This document shows, in pieces, positions 1-7,396 of a DNA stretch of 21,477 nucleotides. The notes beneath the pieces were generated by a model. That model was not told where the DNA came from, made no database searches, and saw only the letters and a program-made list of their open reading frames with translations. The position numbers and the translations under genes were made by a program. Each line of letters starts with the position of its first letter. Position 1 is the stretch's first letter. Source of the DNA: an uncultured Bacilli bacterium (GTDB lineage: Bacteria > Bacillota_I > Bacilli_A > RF39 > UBA660); NCBI GenBank assembly GCA_944363745.1, contig CALVVD010000136.1:1-21477 (forward strand), given 5' to 3'.

Positions 1-1462
1 CTTCTCTAGATAGATTAACAGGTCTTGCAAGAAAGTCACTTTTCATAATTCTAAAAGATTCTTCAATTTCCCATCTAGCTTTAACTATTTTAAGTATTTC
101 ATTAATATCACCAATTAGGTTTGTTGTAAGTGCATAATAACCATCATATTTTTCTTCTTCATCTATAACATCTTGATTAATAGAATAGGTTATATTTTCT
201 GCAACTTCACCATTATCAGTTGAATTTAAAGAATTAATAAATCTTCTATAATCATTTTGATTTTTACCTTTTCTAGTAACTTGATTAGTTTCAATGCTTT
301 TTTTCGCTCTTTCAATTTGATTATTTCTAATACTTCTGTTGTAGTCAAAGTATTTAAAACAGAAAGTAACTATTAAATCTTGTTTAACAGATTTAGTTTC
401 AGTTTCTATAATTTTATAAAACAAAGTCTCATAATACTTTTCTCTTAATACTTCATCGTTTTTTATAGTTTCTAAGTTATAAACATTTCTTAAATCATTT
501 GGCATTCTCCATCCATTTTTATCAAATATTTCTTCTTTATAACTTTCTTTTAGTTTCTTTAAGGATTGTGTAATAACAAAACCTCTGTTATTTTTAATGT
601 TAAATTTTTTTATTTCATCAGATGCAAGACCTGCATCAGTACATAAAATAATTTTAGTAGTATCTAACTTAAAGTTATTAACAATTTTGTTTTCTTCTGG
701 AATTAAAGTCTTTTGTTCATTCATATTTCCAGGATATATATTACAAGATAAAGGTAGACCATCACCATCCATGAATAATCCCATGCCAACTTGAGGTTTT
801 GGTTGATGTTGTTTGTTAATACCATATTTTCTAATGTCATCTTCATCATCAATTTCAAAAAAATAATTAGTACAATCATAATATATAACTCTAGAATTTC
901 GATCTATTACTTTTTTACTATTGTTAAATAAATTCTCTTGGATATAGTCCATGTTATCGGCAATATAACTTAAGGCTCTATATTCATCATGAAGTTTAAA
1001 GTTAGGCTGTTCAATAAAGTTTTGACATTGTTTAAAGGTTTCCAATTTAGATGATGGATAAATAATTCTAGCATAGACTAAATAAGACAATATTTCGTTT
1101 AAGTCAAAATGAAATTGATATTTACTTTTTATATTCTCACATATATTTTTAATATTTAATTCATTATATATTTTTTCTAAAAATAGATATCCAACATTAA
1201 ATTCTCTTTTTATGCCAGGTAATATTTTTTTATTAGGATTAAACTCTTTTTTTATTATCTCTTCTTTATCAATATTATTAAGTTTAGAAATATATTTTTT
1301 TATTTCATTAATTGTATCTGTTTTACCAAATCTTTCTTCAACTTGTTGTTGATTTCCTAATTTTTCAAATATTCTAGTAGTTCGTTTTCCTTTTAAATTT
1401 GTATAGTCTTGAATAATAGAATAATAGGAATAATTATTTATCTTTCTAATGTTTAGTCTCAT
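1..1462 (-). CDS. IS1634-like (IS4-group) DDE transposase, C-terminus cut by window edge
   Basis: Uninterrupted minus-strand frame of 487 codons from ATG at 1462 (GGTGGG just upstream) to the window edge, so the end of the protein is missing. It would cut and paste its own insertion sequence. A DDE catalytic triad is visible: D196 in YYDCTNYFFEID, D276 in CTDAGLASDE, and E467 in RWEIEESFRIMK. The last motif fits the IS4-type signature R-(3)-E-(6)-K (R463, E467, K474), although the usual upstream Tyr is replaced by Val. The HQPKPQVGMGLFMDGDGLPL stretch between the first two Asp residues is typical of IS1634/IS1549-type transposases. No frameshift or stop is seen, so the visible part looks intact. 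The family call rests on these motifs only. Confidence 0.88.
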   Translation of the reverse strand, partial: MRLNIRKINNYSYYSIIQDYTNLKGKRTTRIFEKLGNQQQVEERFGKTDTINEIKKYISKLNNIDKEEIIKKEFNPNKKILPGIKREFNVGYLFLEKIYNELNIKNICENIKSKYQFHFDLNEILSYLVYARIIYPSSKLETFKQCQNFIEQPNFKLHDEYRALSYIADNMDYIQENLFNNSKKVIDRNSRVIYYDCTNYFFEIDDEDDIRKYGINKQHQPKPQVGMGLFMDGDGLPLSCNIYPGNMNEQKTLIPEENKIVNNFKLDTTKIILCTDAGLASDEIKKFNIKNNRGFVITQSLKKLKESYKEEIFDKNGWRMPNDLRNVYNLETIKNDEVLREKYYETLFYKIIETETKSVKQDLIVTFCFKYFDYNRSIRNNQIERAKKSIETNQVTRKGKNQNDYRRFINSLNSTDNGEVAENITYSINQDVIDEEEKYDGYYALTTNLIGDINEILKIVKARWEIEESFRIMKSDFLARPVNLSRE

Positions 1463-1527
1463 CTAAATCCCACCTTACTATTACTATTTTATCATACATA
1501 CGAATACATACGCAATCACTAAAATAT

Positions 1528-1549
1528 AAAAAAACTAGATTTTATCTAG
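1528..1549 (-). terminator. Intrinsic terminator upstream of the transposase
   Basis: Read on the minus strand, CTAGAT-AAA-ATCTAG is followed by seven T residues. It sits upstream of the transposase, so it would stop transcripts entering the element from outside. IS ends often carry such protection against impinging transcription. Confidence 0.6.
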
Positions 1550-1625
1550 GGTTGCAAGGATTTTTATATCAAAACTGTCAAACTAGGGAGTCTTAGAATA
1601 TAAAGAAGAATTTATAAAACAATAT

Positions 1626-1651
1626 ACTAATCAATAATTGGTTAGTTTTTT
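1626..1651 (+). terminator. Intrinsic terminator before the PerR/Fur promoter
   Basis: ACTAATCA pairs with TGGTTAGT (8 bp, one G-T) around a five-base loop and is followed by a T tract. No plus-strand gene precedes it in the window, so it probably belonged to a gene now separated from it by the insertion sequence. Confidence 0.7.
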
Positions 1652-1652
1652 A

Positions 1653-1681
1653 TTGACATTATTTTTTTAATTTACTATAAT
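1653..1681 (+). promoter_or_regulatory. Sigma-A promoter of the perR-hydrogenase-rubrerythrin operon
   Basis: TTGACA (1653-1658), a 17-bp spacer and TATAAT (1676-1681): both hexamers are perfect consensus. Transcription would start near 1688, inside the operator that follows. Confidence 0.88.
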
Positions 1682-1684
1682 TTA

Positions 1685-1703
1685 ATTGATAATAATTATC
1701 AAT
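1685..1703 (+). promoter_or_regulatory. Fur/PerR-type operator, perfect 9-1-9 palindrome
   Basis: ATTGATAATAATTATCAAT is an exact inverted repeat. Its core TGATAAT-A-ATTATCA (1687-1701) equals the Bacillus Fur box 7-1-7 consensus and differs from the Per box (TTATAAT-N-ATTATAA) by one base per half. It begins four bases after the -10 hexamer and covers the expected transcription start, so a bound repressor would block initiation. Its position before the repressor gene implies autoregulation. Confidence 0.85.
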
Positions 1704-1715
1704 AAGGTGTTAATA

Positions 1716-2087
1716 ATGGAAAGAAAGACTAAACAAAGAGAAATTATATTAGAAATTATTAAAAATTGTTATACTCACCCTACCATGAAAGAATTAGTAG
1801 AATTAATTAATACTAAATATCCTAGTATTGGTCAAGCGACAATATATAGAACAATTAATAAATTAGTTTTAGATAATATTGTTATTAAGATAGAGTGTAG
1901 TGATGGAATTCATTATGATTATAATAGAGGACATTTTCATTTCTTTTGTTTAAAATGTAAGAAAATAGAGGATGTTTTTCTAGATAAGAGCCTAGTAGAT
2001 AAGTTATTATCTTCTTCTAAATTAGATAATGTTTTAAGAATTAATTTAATTTATGAAGGTGTATGTGATAGTTGTAAGGGAAAGTGA
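1716..2087 (+). CDS. perR: Fur-family metalloregulator, PerR-like
   Basis: 123-aa DNA-binding repressor of the Fur/PerR family. The winged helix covers roughly residues 1-65, with recognition helix region GQATIYRTINKL (39-50). The metal site residues match PerR: H21 (in HPT), D68, H73 and H75 (HFHFFC) and D86 in CKKIEDV. Asp at the last position, where Fur normally has Glu, favours a peroxide sensor that oxidises its own histidines. Structural zinc pairs are C78/C81 and C117/C120. The start is ATG 1716 with AAGGTG six bases upstream; an upstream TTG at 1686 would place the operator inside the gene and is rejected. The gene controls, and is controlled from, the operator just upstream; hydrogenase and rubrerythrin follow. 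The operator reads as a Fur box, so an iron regulator remains possible. Confidence 0.88.
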   Translation: MERKTKQREIILEIIKNCYTHPTMKELVELINTKYPSIGQATIYRTINKLVLDNIVIKIECSDGIHYDYNRGHFHFFCLKCKKIEDVFLDKSLVDKLLSSSKLDNVLRINLIYEGVCDSCKGK

Positions 2088-2091
2088 AGTT

Positions 2092-3390
2092 ATGGATTTA
2101 AGTAAAGCGGTTAGAATTGATGAAGATAATATAGCTATTAAAAGAATTAAAGAAAGATGTATAAATTGTGGTAGATGTAAGACAATTTGTGAAGATGTAG
2201 TTGGTATTAAATATAATCATGATAAAGCTAAAAAAGCAGTTTGTATAAATTGTGGGCAGTGTATATTAAATTGTCCTGTGGCATCATTAGTACCTAAATA
2301 TGATTATAAGAAGGTCTTAGATTATTTACATGATACTGAAAAAATAGTTACTATATCTATTGCACCTGCAGTTAGAACATCTATTGGAGAAGGATTTAAT
2401 TTACCGGTTGGATCCTTTCTAGAATCTGAATTAGTAGGGGCTTTAAAAGAAGTAGGGTTTGATTATGTTTTTGATGTTACTTTTGGTGCTGATATGACAG
2501 TTATGGAAGAAGCGACAGAGTTAGTAAATAGATTAAAAAATAACAAAACACTTCCTATGTTTACTTCATGTTGTCCTTCTTGGGTTAAGTACTTAGAAAT
2601 ATATCATCCTGAAAACATAGATCATTTATCTACTGTTAAAAGTCCAATTGGCATACAGTCTTCGCTTTTAAATACATATTTTTTAAAAGTAGCTGAACTT
2701 GATAAGAAAGATGTTATTAATGTTGTAGTAGTTCCATGTACATCAAAAAAGTTTGAAATTAAAAGAACAGAAATGGGTATGGATATTGCAATAACAACAA
2801 ATGAATTAGTTTTACTTTTAAAAGAATCTAATATTGATATTACTAAAGTAACACCAAGTGAATTTTCGCCTCTTTTTGCTAAAGGTAGTGGATCTGGTAC
2901 TATCTTTGGAAGAAGTGGTGGAGTTATGGAAGCGGTGTTACGATGTGCTAATTATCTTTTAACTGGAAAATATAAAATAATTAACTTCTTAGACCTTGCA
3001 GAAAATAATAAAAGTGGTACAATAAAAAGAGCGACAGTAAGTATTGGACCATATAATTTACGTGTTGCTGCTATTACAGGAATGCCTAGTTTAGAAGAAA
3101 TATTAAAAGATATAGATAGTTATGACTTTATTGAAGTTATGAACTGTCCTAATGGTTGCGTTGGCGGTGGAGGACAAGTTTTAGCACCAATAGCAAAGAT
3201 GAAAGAGATAAATCTAGAAAGAGGAGAAAGTTTAACTGATGATGATAAAGATAATAAAATAAGATTTTGTTATCAAAATCCTGATCTCATTAACATTTAT
3301 AAAACTTATCTAGATTATCCGGGTAGTCCTAAAGCCTTAAAAATTATTCATACTAATTTTAAGGATAGAAGTGATATATTAGGAGAGTAA
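2092..3390 (+). CDS. hydA: [FeFe] hydrogenase, compact two-ferredoxin-cluster form
   Basis: 432-aa iron-only hydrogenase catalysing reversible proton reduction to H2, presumably cytoplasmic. Two [4Fe-4S] motifs lead: C23/C26/C29/C33 and C51/C54/C57/C61. The H-cluster domain holds all three signatures: L1 TSCCPSW (158-164; C160 matches the proton-transfer Cys, C161 a cluster ligand), L2 VPCTSKKFE (214-222, C216) and L3 EVMNCPNGCVGGGGQ (C352, C356). It lacks the N-terminal [2Fe-2S] and extra clusters of the long clostridial enzyme. The start is ATG 2092 with AAGGGA (2076-2081), overlapping the end of perR, four bases after its stop, which suggests translational coupling. Maturases HydE, HydF and HydG are not in the window. 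Co-expression with rubrerythrin under a PerR-like operator hints that it also serves as an oxidative-stress electron valve; that is inference. Confidence 0.9.
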   Translation: MDLSKAVRIDEDNIAIKRIKERCINCGRCKTICEDVVGIKYNHDKAKKAVCINCGQCILNCPVASLVPKYDYKKVLDYLHDTEKIVTISIAPAVRTSIGEGFNLPVGSFLESELVGALKEVGFDYVFDVTFGADMTVMEEATELVNRLKNNKTLPMFTSCCPSWVKYLEIYHPENIDHLSTVKSPIGIQSSLLNTYFLKVAELDKKDVINVVVVPCTSKKFEIKRTEMGMDIAITTNELVLLLKESNIDITKVTPSEFSPLFAKGSGSGTIFGRSGGVMEAVLRCANYLLTGKYKIINFLDLAENNKSGTIKRATVSIGPYNLRVAAITGMPSLEEILKDIDSYDFIEVMNCPNGCVGGGGQVLAPIAKMKEINLERGESLTDDDKDNKIRFCYQNPDLINIYKTYLDYPGSPKALKIIHTNFKDRSDILGE

Positions 3391-3396
3391 TCTCCT
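3381..3396 (+). other. Small intercistronic hairpin without a T tract
   Basis: AGGAGA-GTAA-TCTCCT, a perfect 6-bp stem whose loop contains the hydrogenase stop codon. There is no T run after it, so readthrough to rubrerythrin is expected. It could be an mRNA-processing or stability element. Confidence 0.45.
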
Positions 3397-3429
3397 TAAT
3401 ATAAATAAAATATAGAAGGAAGGTATATT

Positions 3430-3972
3430 ATGGAATTAAAAGGATCAAAAACTGAACAAAATTTAATGACTGCATTTGCAGGAGAAAGTCAAGCTCGTAA
3501 TAAGTATACTTATTATGCTAGTAAAGCTCGTAAAGATGGTTATGAACAAATAGCTGCTATCTTTGAAGAGACTGCTAATAATGAAAAGGAACATGCTAAA
3601 CTTTGGTTTAAAGAATTACATGGTGGAGATATTCCTGATACTATGACTAACTTAGAGGATGCTGCAGCTGGTGAAAACTATGAGTGGACTGATATGTATA
3701 AAGGATTTGCTGAAACTGCTAGAGAAGAAGGATTTGATAGATTAGCATTCCTATTTGAAAGTGTAGCAAAGATTGAAAAAGAACATGAAGAAAGATACTT
3801 AACACTTCTTAAGAATGTTAAAGATGATAGAGTATTCCATAAAGATGGAGACAAAATTTGGATTTGTCGTAACTGTGGACATGTATATGTTGGTAAAGAT
3901 GCTCTTGATGTTTGTCCAGTATGTAATCATCCACAAAGCTTTATGGAAGTTAAAGCAGATAATTATGAATAA
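3430..3972 (+). CDS. rbr: Rubrerythrin
   Basis: 180-aa non-haem diiron peroxidase that reduces H2O2 to water in anaerobes, with electrons from reduced rubredoxin or NAD(P)H-rubredoxin reductase. A ferritin-like four-helix domain (1-135) carries the diiron ligands E19 (GESQARNKY), E52 and H55 (NEKEHAKLW), E95, and the second ExxH at E117/H120 region ([10 protein letters not shown]). A C-terminal rubredoxin domain carries C146/C149 and C162/C165 (CRNCG and CPVCN). The length is classical. AGAAGGAAGG precedes the ATG. It is the last gene of the perR-hydA-rbr unit, 39 bp after hydA, with its terminator beginning at its stop codon. In clostridia rubrerythrins are typical PerR targets. Confidence 0.95.
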   Translation: MELKGSKTEQNLMTAFAGESQARNKYTYYASKARKDGYEQIAAIFEETANNEKEHAKLWFKELHGGDIPDTMTNLEDAAAGENYEWTDMYKGFAETAREEGFDRLAFLFESVAKIEKEHEERYLTLLKNVKDDRVFHKDGDKIWICRNCGHVYVGKDALDVCPVCNHPQSFMEVKADNYE

Positions 3973-3998
3973 AAGGACTTGTTTAAGTTCTTTTTTTC
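3971..3998 (+). terminator. Terminator of the rubrerythrin operon
   Basis: AAGGACTT-GTTT-AAGTTCTT stem (one G-T pair) followed by a run of T; it begins at the rubrerythrin stop codon. Confidence 0.8.
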
Positions 3999-4041
3999 TG
4001 GTATTATTATATTAGTTAAAGATAAGAAAGAAGGTAAAAAC

Positions 4042-4137
4042 ATGAGGAGAATTTGTTTACAATATGTTACCTGGGGAGGGGGACAGTTTAGTAGTAATTT
4101 AGTTACTTTATTTCATAGTGCTTTAAGAATAGAGTAG
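4042..4137 (+). CDS. Putative 31-aa leader peptide
   Basis: Short ORF starting MRRICLQYVTWGGGQFSS with AGAAGG upstream (about 4028-4034). It ends at TAG 4135-4137, inside the loop that follows the 5' arm of a strong terminator, and the large surface-protein gene starts 47 bp later. I recognise no family. The coding strand holds GGGG-A-GGGGG (4073-4082), striking in such AT-rich DNA. It may be a leader peptide controlling the terminator, an independent small protein, or chance; coding status is unproven. A TATTAT at about 4002-4007 could be its -10. Confidence 0.45.
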   Translation: MRRICLQYVTWGGGQFSSNLVTLFHSALRIE

Positions 4138-4156
4138 GTGTATTCTATTCTTTTTT
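4125..4156 (+). terminator. Terminator/attenuator before the DUF6273 gene
   Basis: AAGAATAGA (4125-4133) and TCTATTCTT (4144-4152) form a perfect 9-bp stem with a T run. The 5' arm lies in the last codons of the leader ORF, so a ribosome finishing that ORF would cover it. Only 27 bp separate it from the next ATG, too little for a separate full promoter and leader. Confidence 0.75.
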
Positions 4157-4183
4157 GAGTGTAATAATGGAAGGAGTAAGATA

Positions 4184-5998
4184 ATGAAGAAGATATTATT
4201 AGAGACAAGTTTTAGTAAAATATATATGATAGGAATGATTATAATAACTTTATTAGTAGTAGGAGGATATTTCTCCTATGCTATGTTTACAGTATCAAAA
4301 GAGAAGAGTAATGCTATTAGTATAGTAACTGGTAATTTAACTTATAAATTAGAAGTAGAGGGTGTTGAAGAAAATAAGTTAACAGTACCTAATGGAGAGT
4401 CTAAAGAATTTATTATTACCTTAAGTAATCCCAATAATAGAATAGCAAGATTTAATTTCTATTATGAAGGAAGTCTACCAGATGGAGTAAGTGCAGGATA
4501 TGTAACTGGAGAAGGAATAAATATTCCTCCAGGGGAGGCAGGGATCAATTTAGAGAAGAGTGGGAGTAGTGGATCTAGTAATACTTATACAATAAGAGTA
4601 TCTAATACATCTGGTAATAGTGTAACTATTACATTAGGGGTTAATGTAGGACTTGATTATAATGATTTAGCATTACCTAGTAATGGACATTTATTTTTAG
4701 AATATAAAGTTACACTAGCAGAGATGCTTTTAGTTGATAATACTAATAATATAAATAATACAGATCCAGATCAGACATTTATAACAGGAGAGAATCCTCA
4801 TAATTATATTTGGTATAGTGGAAAGTTGTGGAGAGCGGTAAGTATAGATCCTAGTGATAATTCTGTAAAAATAATTACGCAAAATACTATTAGTGCTATT
4901 CCTTATGGAAATGATGTTAATTTTTCTAATAGTTATATGAAAATATGGTTAAACGATACAAGTGTTGATGGTTTTTTAGGAAATTTAAGAGATCCTGATA
5001 AGTTTATAAAAATGGATAGTAAATGGAATGCCACAGAGACAACAGGAACTGGTAAGCTTAGTAATACTACTATAGTTGAATCTGCAGTTGGACTTTTAAA
5101 TATTTATGAATATACAATGAGTTATACAGGTACTACATATCAGAAAGGTTATTTAAATTGTGGTCATTATTTCTATCTTTTAAATCCAAACAGTACTGAT
5201 AATATTTGGTTTGTATCTGATTTTGGACCAACCTATTATGATATTCCTACTACTGCAAGAGGAATTAGACCCGCTGTTAATTTAAAGGCAGATATAAGTG
5301 TAGAATATGGAGATGGAACTGAAGATAATCCATATCGCTTAGAAGGAGATTATGATACGAATTTAGCAGGAACACTACTAAATACAAGATATAGTGGAGA
5401 ATATATAAGATTTGGAACTGATGAGAATAATTTATATCGAATAGTAAGTCATGAAAAAGAGGGATTAACTAAAGTAACTTCAGTAGAACCGTTAAAAGAT
5501 AATGGTACTTTTAAAACTTTAGAGTTTGGAGATACAGAAAAATATTCTAAGTCTAATATTATAGGTTCATTTCTAAATGGTGAATACTTAAATAGCGGTG
5601 AATATTTAAATAATAATCAAATTAAGATGATAGAAGAGTCTAATGTTTGGTATTTAGGTTATGTTGATACTAATCGTAATTATTTGCAAGCAAAGTATGA
5701 TAATGGTGATATAGATAGTATAACCACAAATACAACAAATGCTACAGTAGGTTTATTAAGACTTGGAGAAATGTTTTGTGATCAAATCGATATTAGTGAT
5801 AATAATACTACTTATTGGATTTTAACTCCTTATAATAATATTAATGTTTGGTATATAGATGTTTTTAGTAATGCTTATACAAATAAATTAAATTTTGAGA
5901 GTGGAATAAGACCAGTTGTATTTTTAAAAGAAAATGTTATAATAACATCAGGTGATGGTACTTTAAATAACCCTTTTGAAGTGGAGTTGCGTTCATAA
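4184..5998 (+). CDS. Membrane-anchored surface protein with two DUF6273-like units
   Basis: 604 aa, no assigned function. Residues 14-36 form one hydrophobic segment (signal anchor). Residues about 30-180 are Ser/Thr/Asn/Gly-rich beta sequence; SYAMFTVSKEKSNAISIVTG resembles the mature start of TasA/camelysin-type proteins, which is inference. Two related units follow. Unit 1 (about 200-387) runs from NYIWYSGKLWRAVSI to ARGIRPAVNLKADI and GDGTEDNPYRL; unit 2 (about 405-602) runs from YIRFGTDENNLYRIVS to ESGIRPVVFLKENV and GDGTLNNPFEV. The shared GIRPxVxLK ending and GDGTxxNPF/Y close each DUF6273-like module. No C-terminal sorting signal is seen, so it is held by the N-terminal helix rather than by sortase. 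GGAAGGAG precedes the ATG. Expression may depend on readthrough of the terminator just upstream. Confidence 0.8.
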   Translation: MKKILLETSFSKIYMIGMIIITLLVVGGYFSYAMFTVSKEKSNAISIVTGNLTYKLEVEGVEENKLTVPNGESKEFIITLSNPNNRIARFNFYYEGSLPDGVSAGYVTGEGINIPPGEAGINLEKSGSSGSSNTYTIRVSNTSGNSVTITLGVNVGLDYNDLALPSNGHLFLEYKVTLAEMLLVDNTNNINNTDPDQTFITGENPHNYIWYSGKLWRAVSIDPSDNSVKIITQNTISAIPYGNDVNFSNSYMKIWLNDTSVDGFLGNLRDPDKFIKMDSKWNATETTGTGKLSNTTIVESAVGLLNIYEYTMSYTGTTYQKGYLNCGHYFYLLNPNSTDNIWFVSDFGPTYYDIPTTARGIRPAVNLKADISVEYGDGTEDNPYRLEGDYDTNLAGTLLNTRYSGEYIRFGTDENNLYRIVSHEKEGLTKVTSVEPLKDNGTFKTLEFGDTEKYSKSNIIGSFLNGEYLNSGEYLNNNQIKMIEESNVWYLGYVDTNRNYLQAKYDNGDIDSITTNTTNATVGLLRLGEMFCDQIDISDNNTTYWILTPYNNINVWYIDVFSNAYTNKLNFESGIRPVVFLKENVIITSGDGTLNNPFEVELRS

Positions 5999-5999
5999 G

Positions 6000-6037
6000 A
6001 AAAGAATCTCTAGTTATTATCTAGAAATTCTTTTTTT
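6000..6037. terminator. Terminator shared by convergent genes
   Basis: AAAGAATCTCTAG and CTAGAAATTCTTTTTTT form an imperfect stem with a strong T run on the plus strand and a shorter one (TTCTTTT) on the minus strand. It overlaps the last codons of the minus-strand gene ending at 6017. Confidence 0.65.
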
Positions 6038-6721
6038 ATGTATTAATATAGGTAATTTTCTTTTTGGATAATCTTCAAAATCTATTATTTCTATTCTATC
6101 TCCATACATTTCTTTAATATCACTACAAAAACTTATTGACCAGTAACTATCATACCATTTAGGAAATTCTACTGTTTCATGATTACATCCACAAAATGCT
6201 ACTATTAAATTTTTATTTTCTTCTATTCCTTTTAATGTTAAATCAATAGAAGCCTCACATGGATGAATACCTACTAAAGTATCGTATCTATTAATATTAG
6301 TACTTCTAGTAAATTTATCTCTTACTATAGTAATGTCTTTACTTATATTAAAAATATTACAAGTATCATATAAAGTTAAACTATAATCTTTTTCTTTATG
6401 TCTTTTAGTTATAATTTCTGCAAGTCTAGGATAAATACCACATCCTACTTCTAGTATATCTCCTTTAATAAAACCTTTACTTTCTAATAGATTATATACT
6501 TTTAAATAAATATCAAACTCTTCTTTTATAATATTATACTTAGATAATATTTGTGAATAATTACAAAATATTGCTTCCTTCTCAAATTCATTAAAAATAT
6601 CTAGATAAAATTTAGAAAATATATTAAAGAATTCTAGGGAATTATAGTGTTCTTTATTATTAAGTAAAAAGTTTAATATTTTTTCTTTTTCTTGCTCTAA
6701 TTTATCAGTTTTTAATATCAT
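6017..6721 (-). CDS. SAM-dependent methyltransferase-like protein
   Basis: 234 aa, function unknown. A helical N-terminal part (1-85) precedes a Rossmann-like core: motif I is DILEVGCGIYPRL (88-100) with the E-x-G-x-G SAM-binding pattern, followed by LTLYDTCN as a plausible motif II with an acidic residue. Later segments (VGIHPCEAS, VAFCGCNHE, FPKWYDSYW) contain several Cys and aromatic residues that I do not recognise as a named family. Start: GGGGAG lies six bases before ATG 6721; an ATG nine codons upstream (6748) overlaps the -10 hexamer and would precede the transcription start, so it is rejected. The gene is monocistronic and convergent to the DUF6273 gene. The substrate cannot be told. 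Confidence 0.7.
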   Translation of the reverse strand: MILKTDKLEQEKEKILNFLLNNKEHYNSLEFFNIFSKFYLDIFNEFEKEAIFCNYSQILSKYNIIKEEFDIYLKVYNLLESKGFIKGDILEVGCGIYPRLAEIITKRHKEKDYSLTLYDTCNIFNISKDITIVRDKFTRSTNINRYDTLVGIHPCEASIDLTLKGIEENKNLIVAFCGCNHETVEFPKWYDSYWSISFCSDIKEMYGDRIEIIDFEDYPKRKLPILIHKKRISR

Positions 6722-6748
6722 AAATTTCTCCCCTTTAACTAGTGACAT

Positions 6749-6777
6749 ATTATAACAAATTTTAAGTAAAATAGCAA
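6749..6777 (-). promoter_or_regulatory. Promoter of the methyltransferase-like gene
   Basis: On the minus strand, TTGCTA (6777-6772), a 17-bp spacer and TATAAT (6754-6749). Confidence 0.7.
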
Positions 6778-6795
6778 ATAAATTAATCTTTTCGC

Positions 6796-6824
6796 TTGAC
6801 GATTATCTTAATTTTTTCTATCAT
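6796..6824 (+). promoter_or_regulatory. Promoter of the MBL-yqeY operon
   Basis: TTGACG (6796-6801), a 17-bp spacer and TATCAT (6819-6824). It is divergent from the methyltransferase promoter 19 bp away. Confidence 0.6.
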
Positions 6825-6848
6825 ATATTATGTAGATAGGAGATATAT

Positions 6849-7385
6849 ATGGAGATTAAAAAAATAGTAACAGGAGCATTAGAGGAGAATTGTTATGTTT
6901 TAAGTAAAGATAATACTTGTCTAATTGTTGATCCTGGAAGTGATGCTAAAAAAATTAAAGAATTAGTTGGAGAAGATAAAATAATAGGTGTTTTAGTTAC
7001 TCATGCTCATTTTGATCATATTGGAGCATTGAGAGATTTCTTAAATATGAATAGAAGATTAAAAATATTTAAGAAAAGTAATTTAACAGATTTAAAAGAA
7101 GTTAGTGTTGGTAATTTTAAATTTATTCCTATTATGACACCTGGACATAGTAGTGATTCAGTTACTTTTTATTTTAAAGATGATAATGCTATGTTTGTAG
7201 GTGATTTTATCTTTAGAGATACTGTTGGTAGATGTGATTTACCTACTGGTAGTAGTAGTGAGATGGATAAGTCTATTGAAAAAATTAAAGCTTATGATGA
7301 TTCAATTACTTTATATCCAGGACATGGAGATGAGACTACTTTAGGTAGAGAGAAACAGTATAATTTATATTTTATTAAAGAATAG
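6849..7385 (+). CDS. Metallo-beta-lactamase-fold hydrolase (glyoxalase II-like)
   Basis: 178-aa cytoplasmic metallohydrolase of the YqgX/hydroxyacylglutathione-hydrolase-like group, which hydrolyses thioesters or related esters; the real substrate is unknown. Metal ligands are all present: H52, H54, D56, H57 in THAHFDHIG, H100 in PGHSSDS, bridging D119 in VGDFIF, and H159 in LYPGHGDET. It is about 30 residues shorter than usual; the missing part lies between the HxHxDH motif and PGHS. AGGAG precedes the ATG. It is the first gene of a four-gene cluster with gaps of 8-11 bp. Confidence 0.88.
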   Translation: MEIKKIVTGALEENCYVLSKDNTCLIVDPGSDAKKIKELVGEDKIIGVLVTHAHFDHIGALRDFLNMNRRLKIFKKSNLTDLKEVSVGNFKFIPIMTPGHSSDSVTFYFKDDNAMFVGDFIFRDTVGRCDLPTGSSSEMDKSIEKIKAYDDSITLYPGHGDETTLGREKQYNLYFIKE

Positions 7386-7396
7386 GAGTTGTTAGT

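Larger units (their letters stand above)
1..1583 (-). mobile_element. Insertion sequence, IS1634-like, partial
   Basis: The transposase gene plus about 120 bp of its upstream end. The right boundary is uncertain. A candidate outer end is the segment AACTGTCAAACTAGGGAG at about 1566-1583, but the other terminus lies outside the window, so the inverted repeat cannot be confirmed. A tandem ATACATACG repeat (about 1494-1512) and a minus-strand terminator lie between this segment and the transposase start. Confidence 0.55.

Noticed and set aside
597..794. Plus-strand ORF of 65 codons
   Set aside because: Lies opposite the transposase, whose minus-strand frame is continuous with DDE motifs; no ribosome binding site.
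1494..1512. Tandem ATACATACG as a possible CRISPR or satellite repeat
   Set aside because: Only two copies of nine bases without spacers; probably part of the IS promoter region.
1686..1715. TTG start for the PerR-like gene ten codons upstream
   Set aside because: It would begin inside the Fur/PerR operator and at the likely transcription start; ATG 1716 has a well-spaced AAGGTG.
3815..4015. Second ORF overlapping the rubredoxin part of rubrerythrin
   Set aside because: Out-of-frame shadow of a clear gene, and it runs through the terminator.
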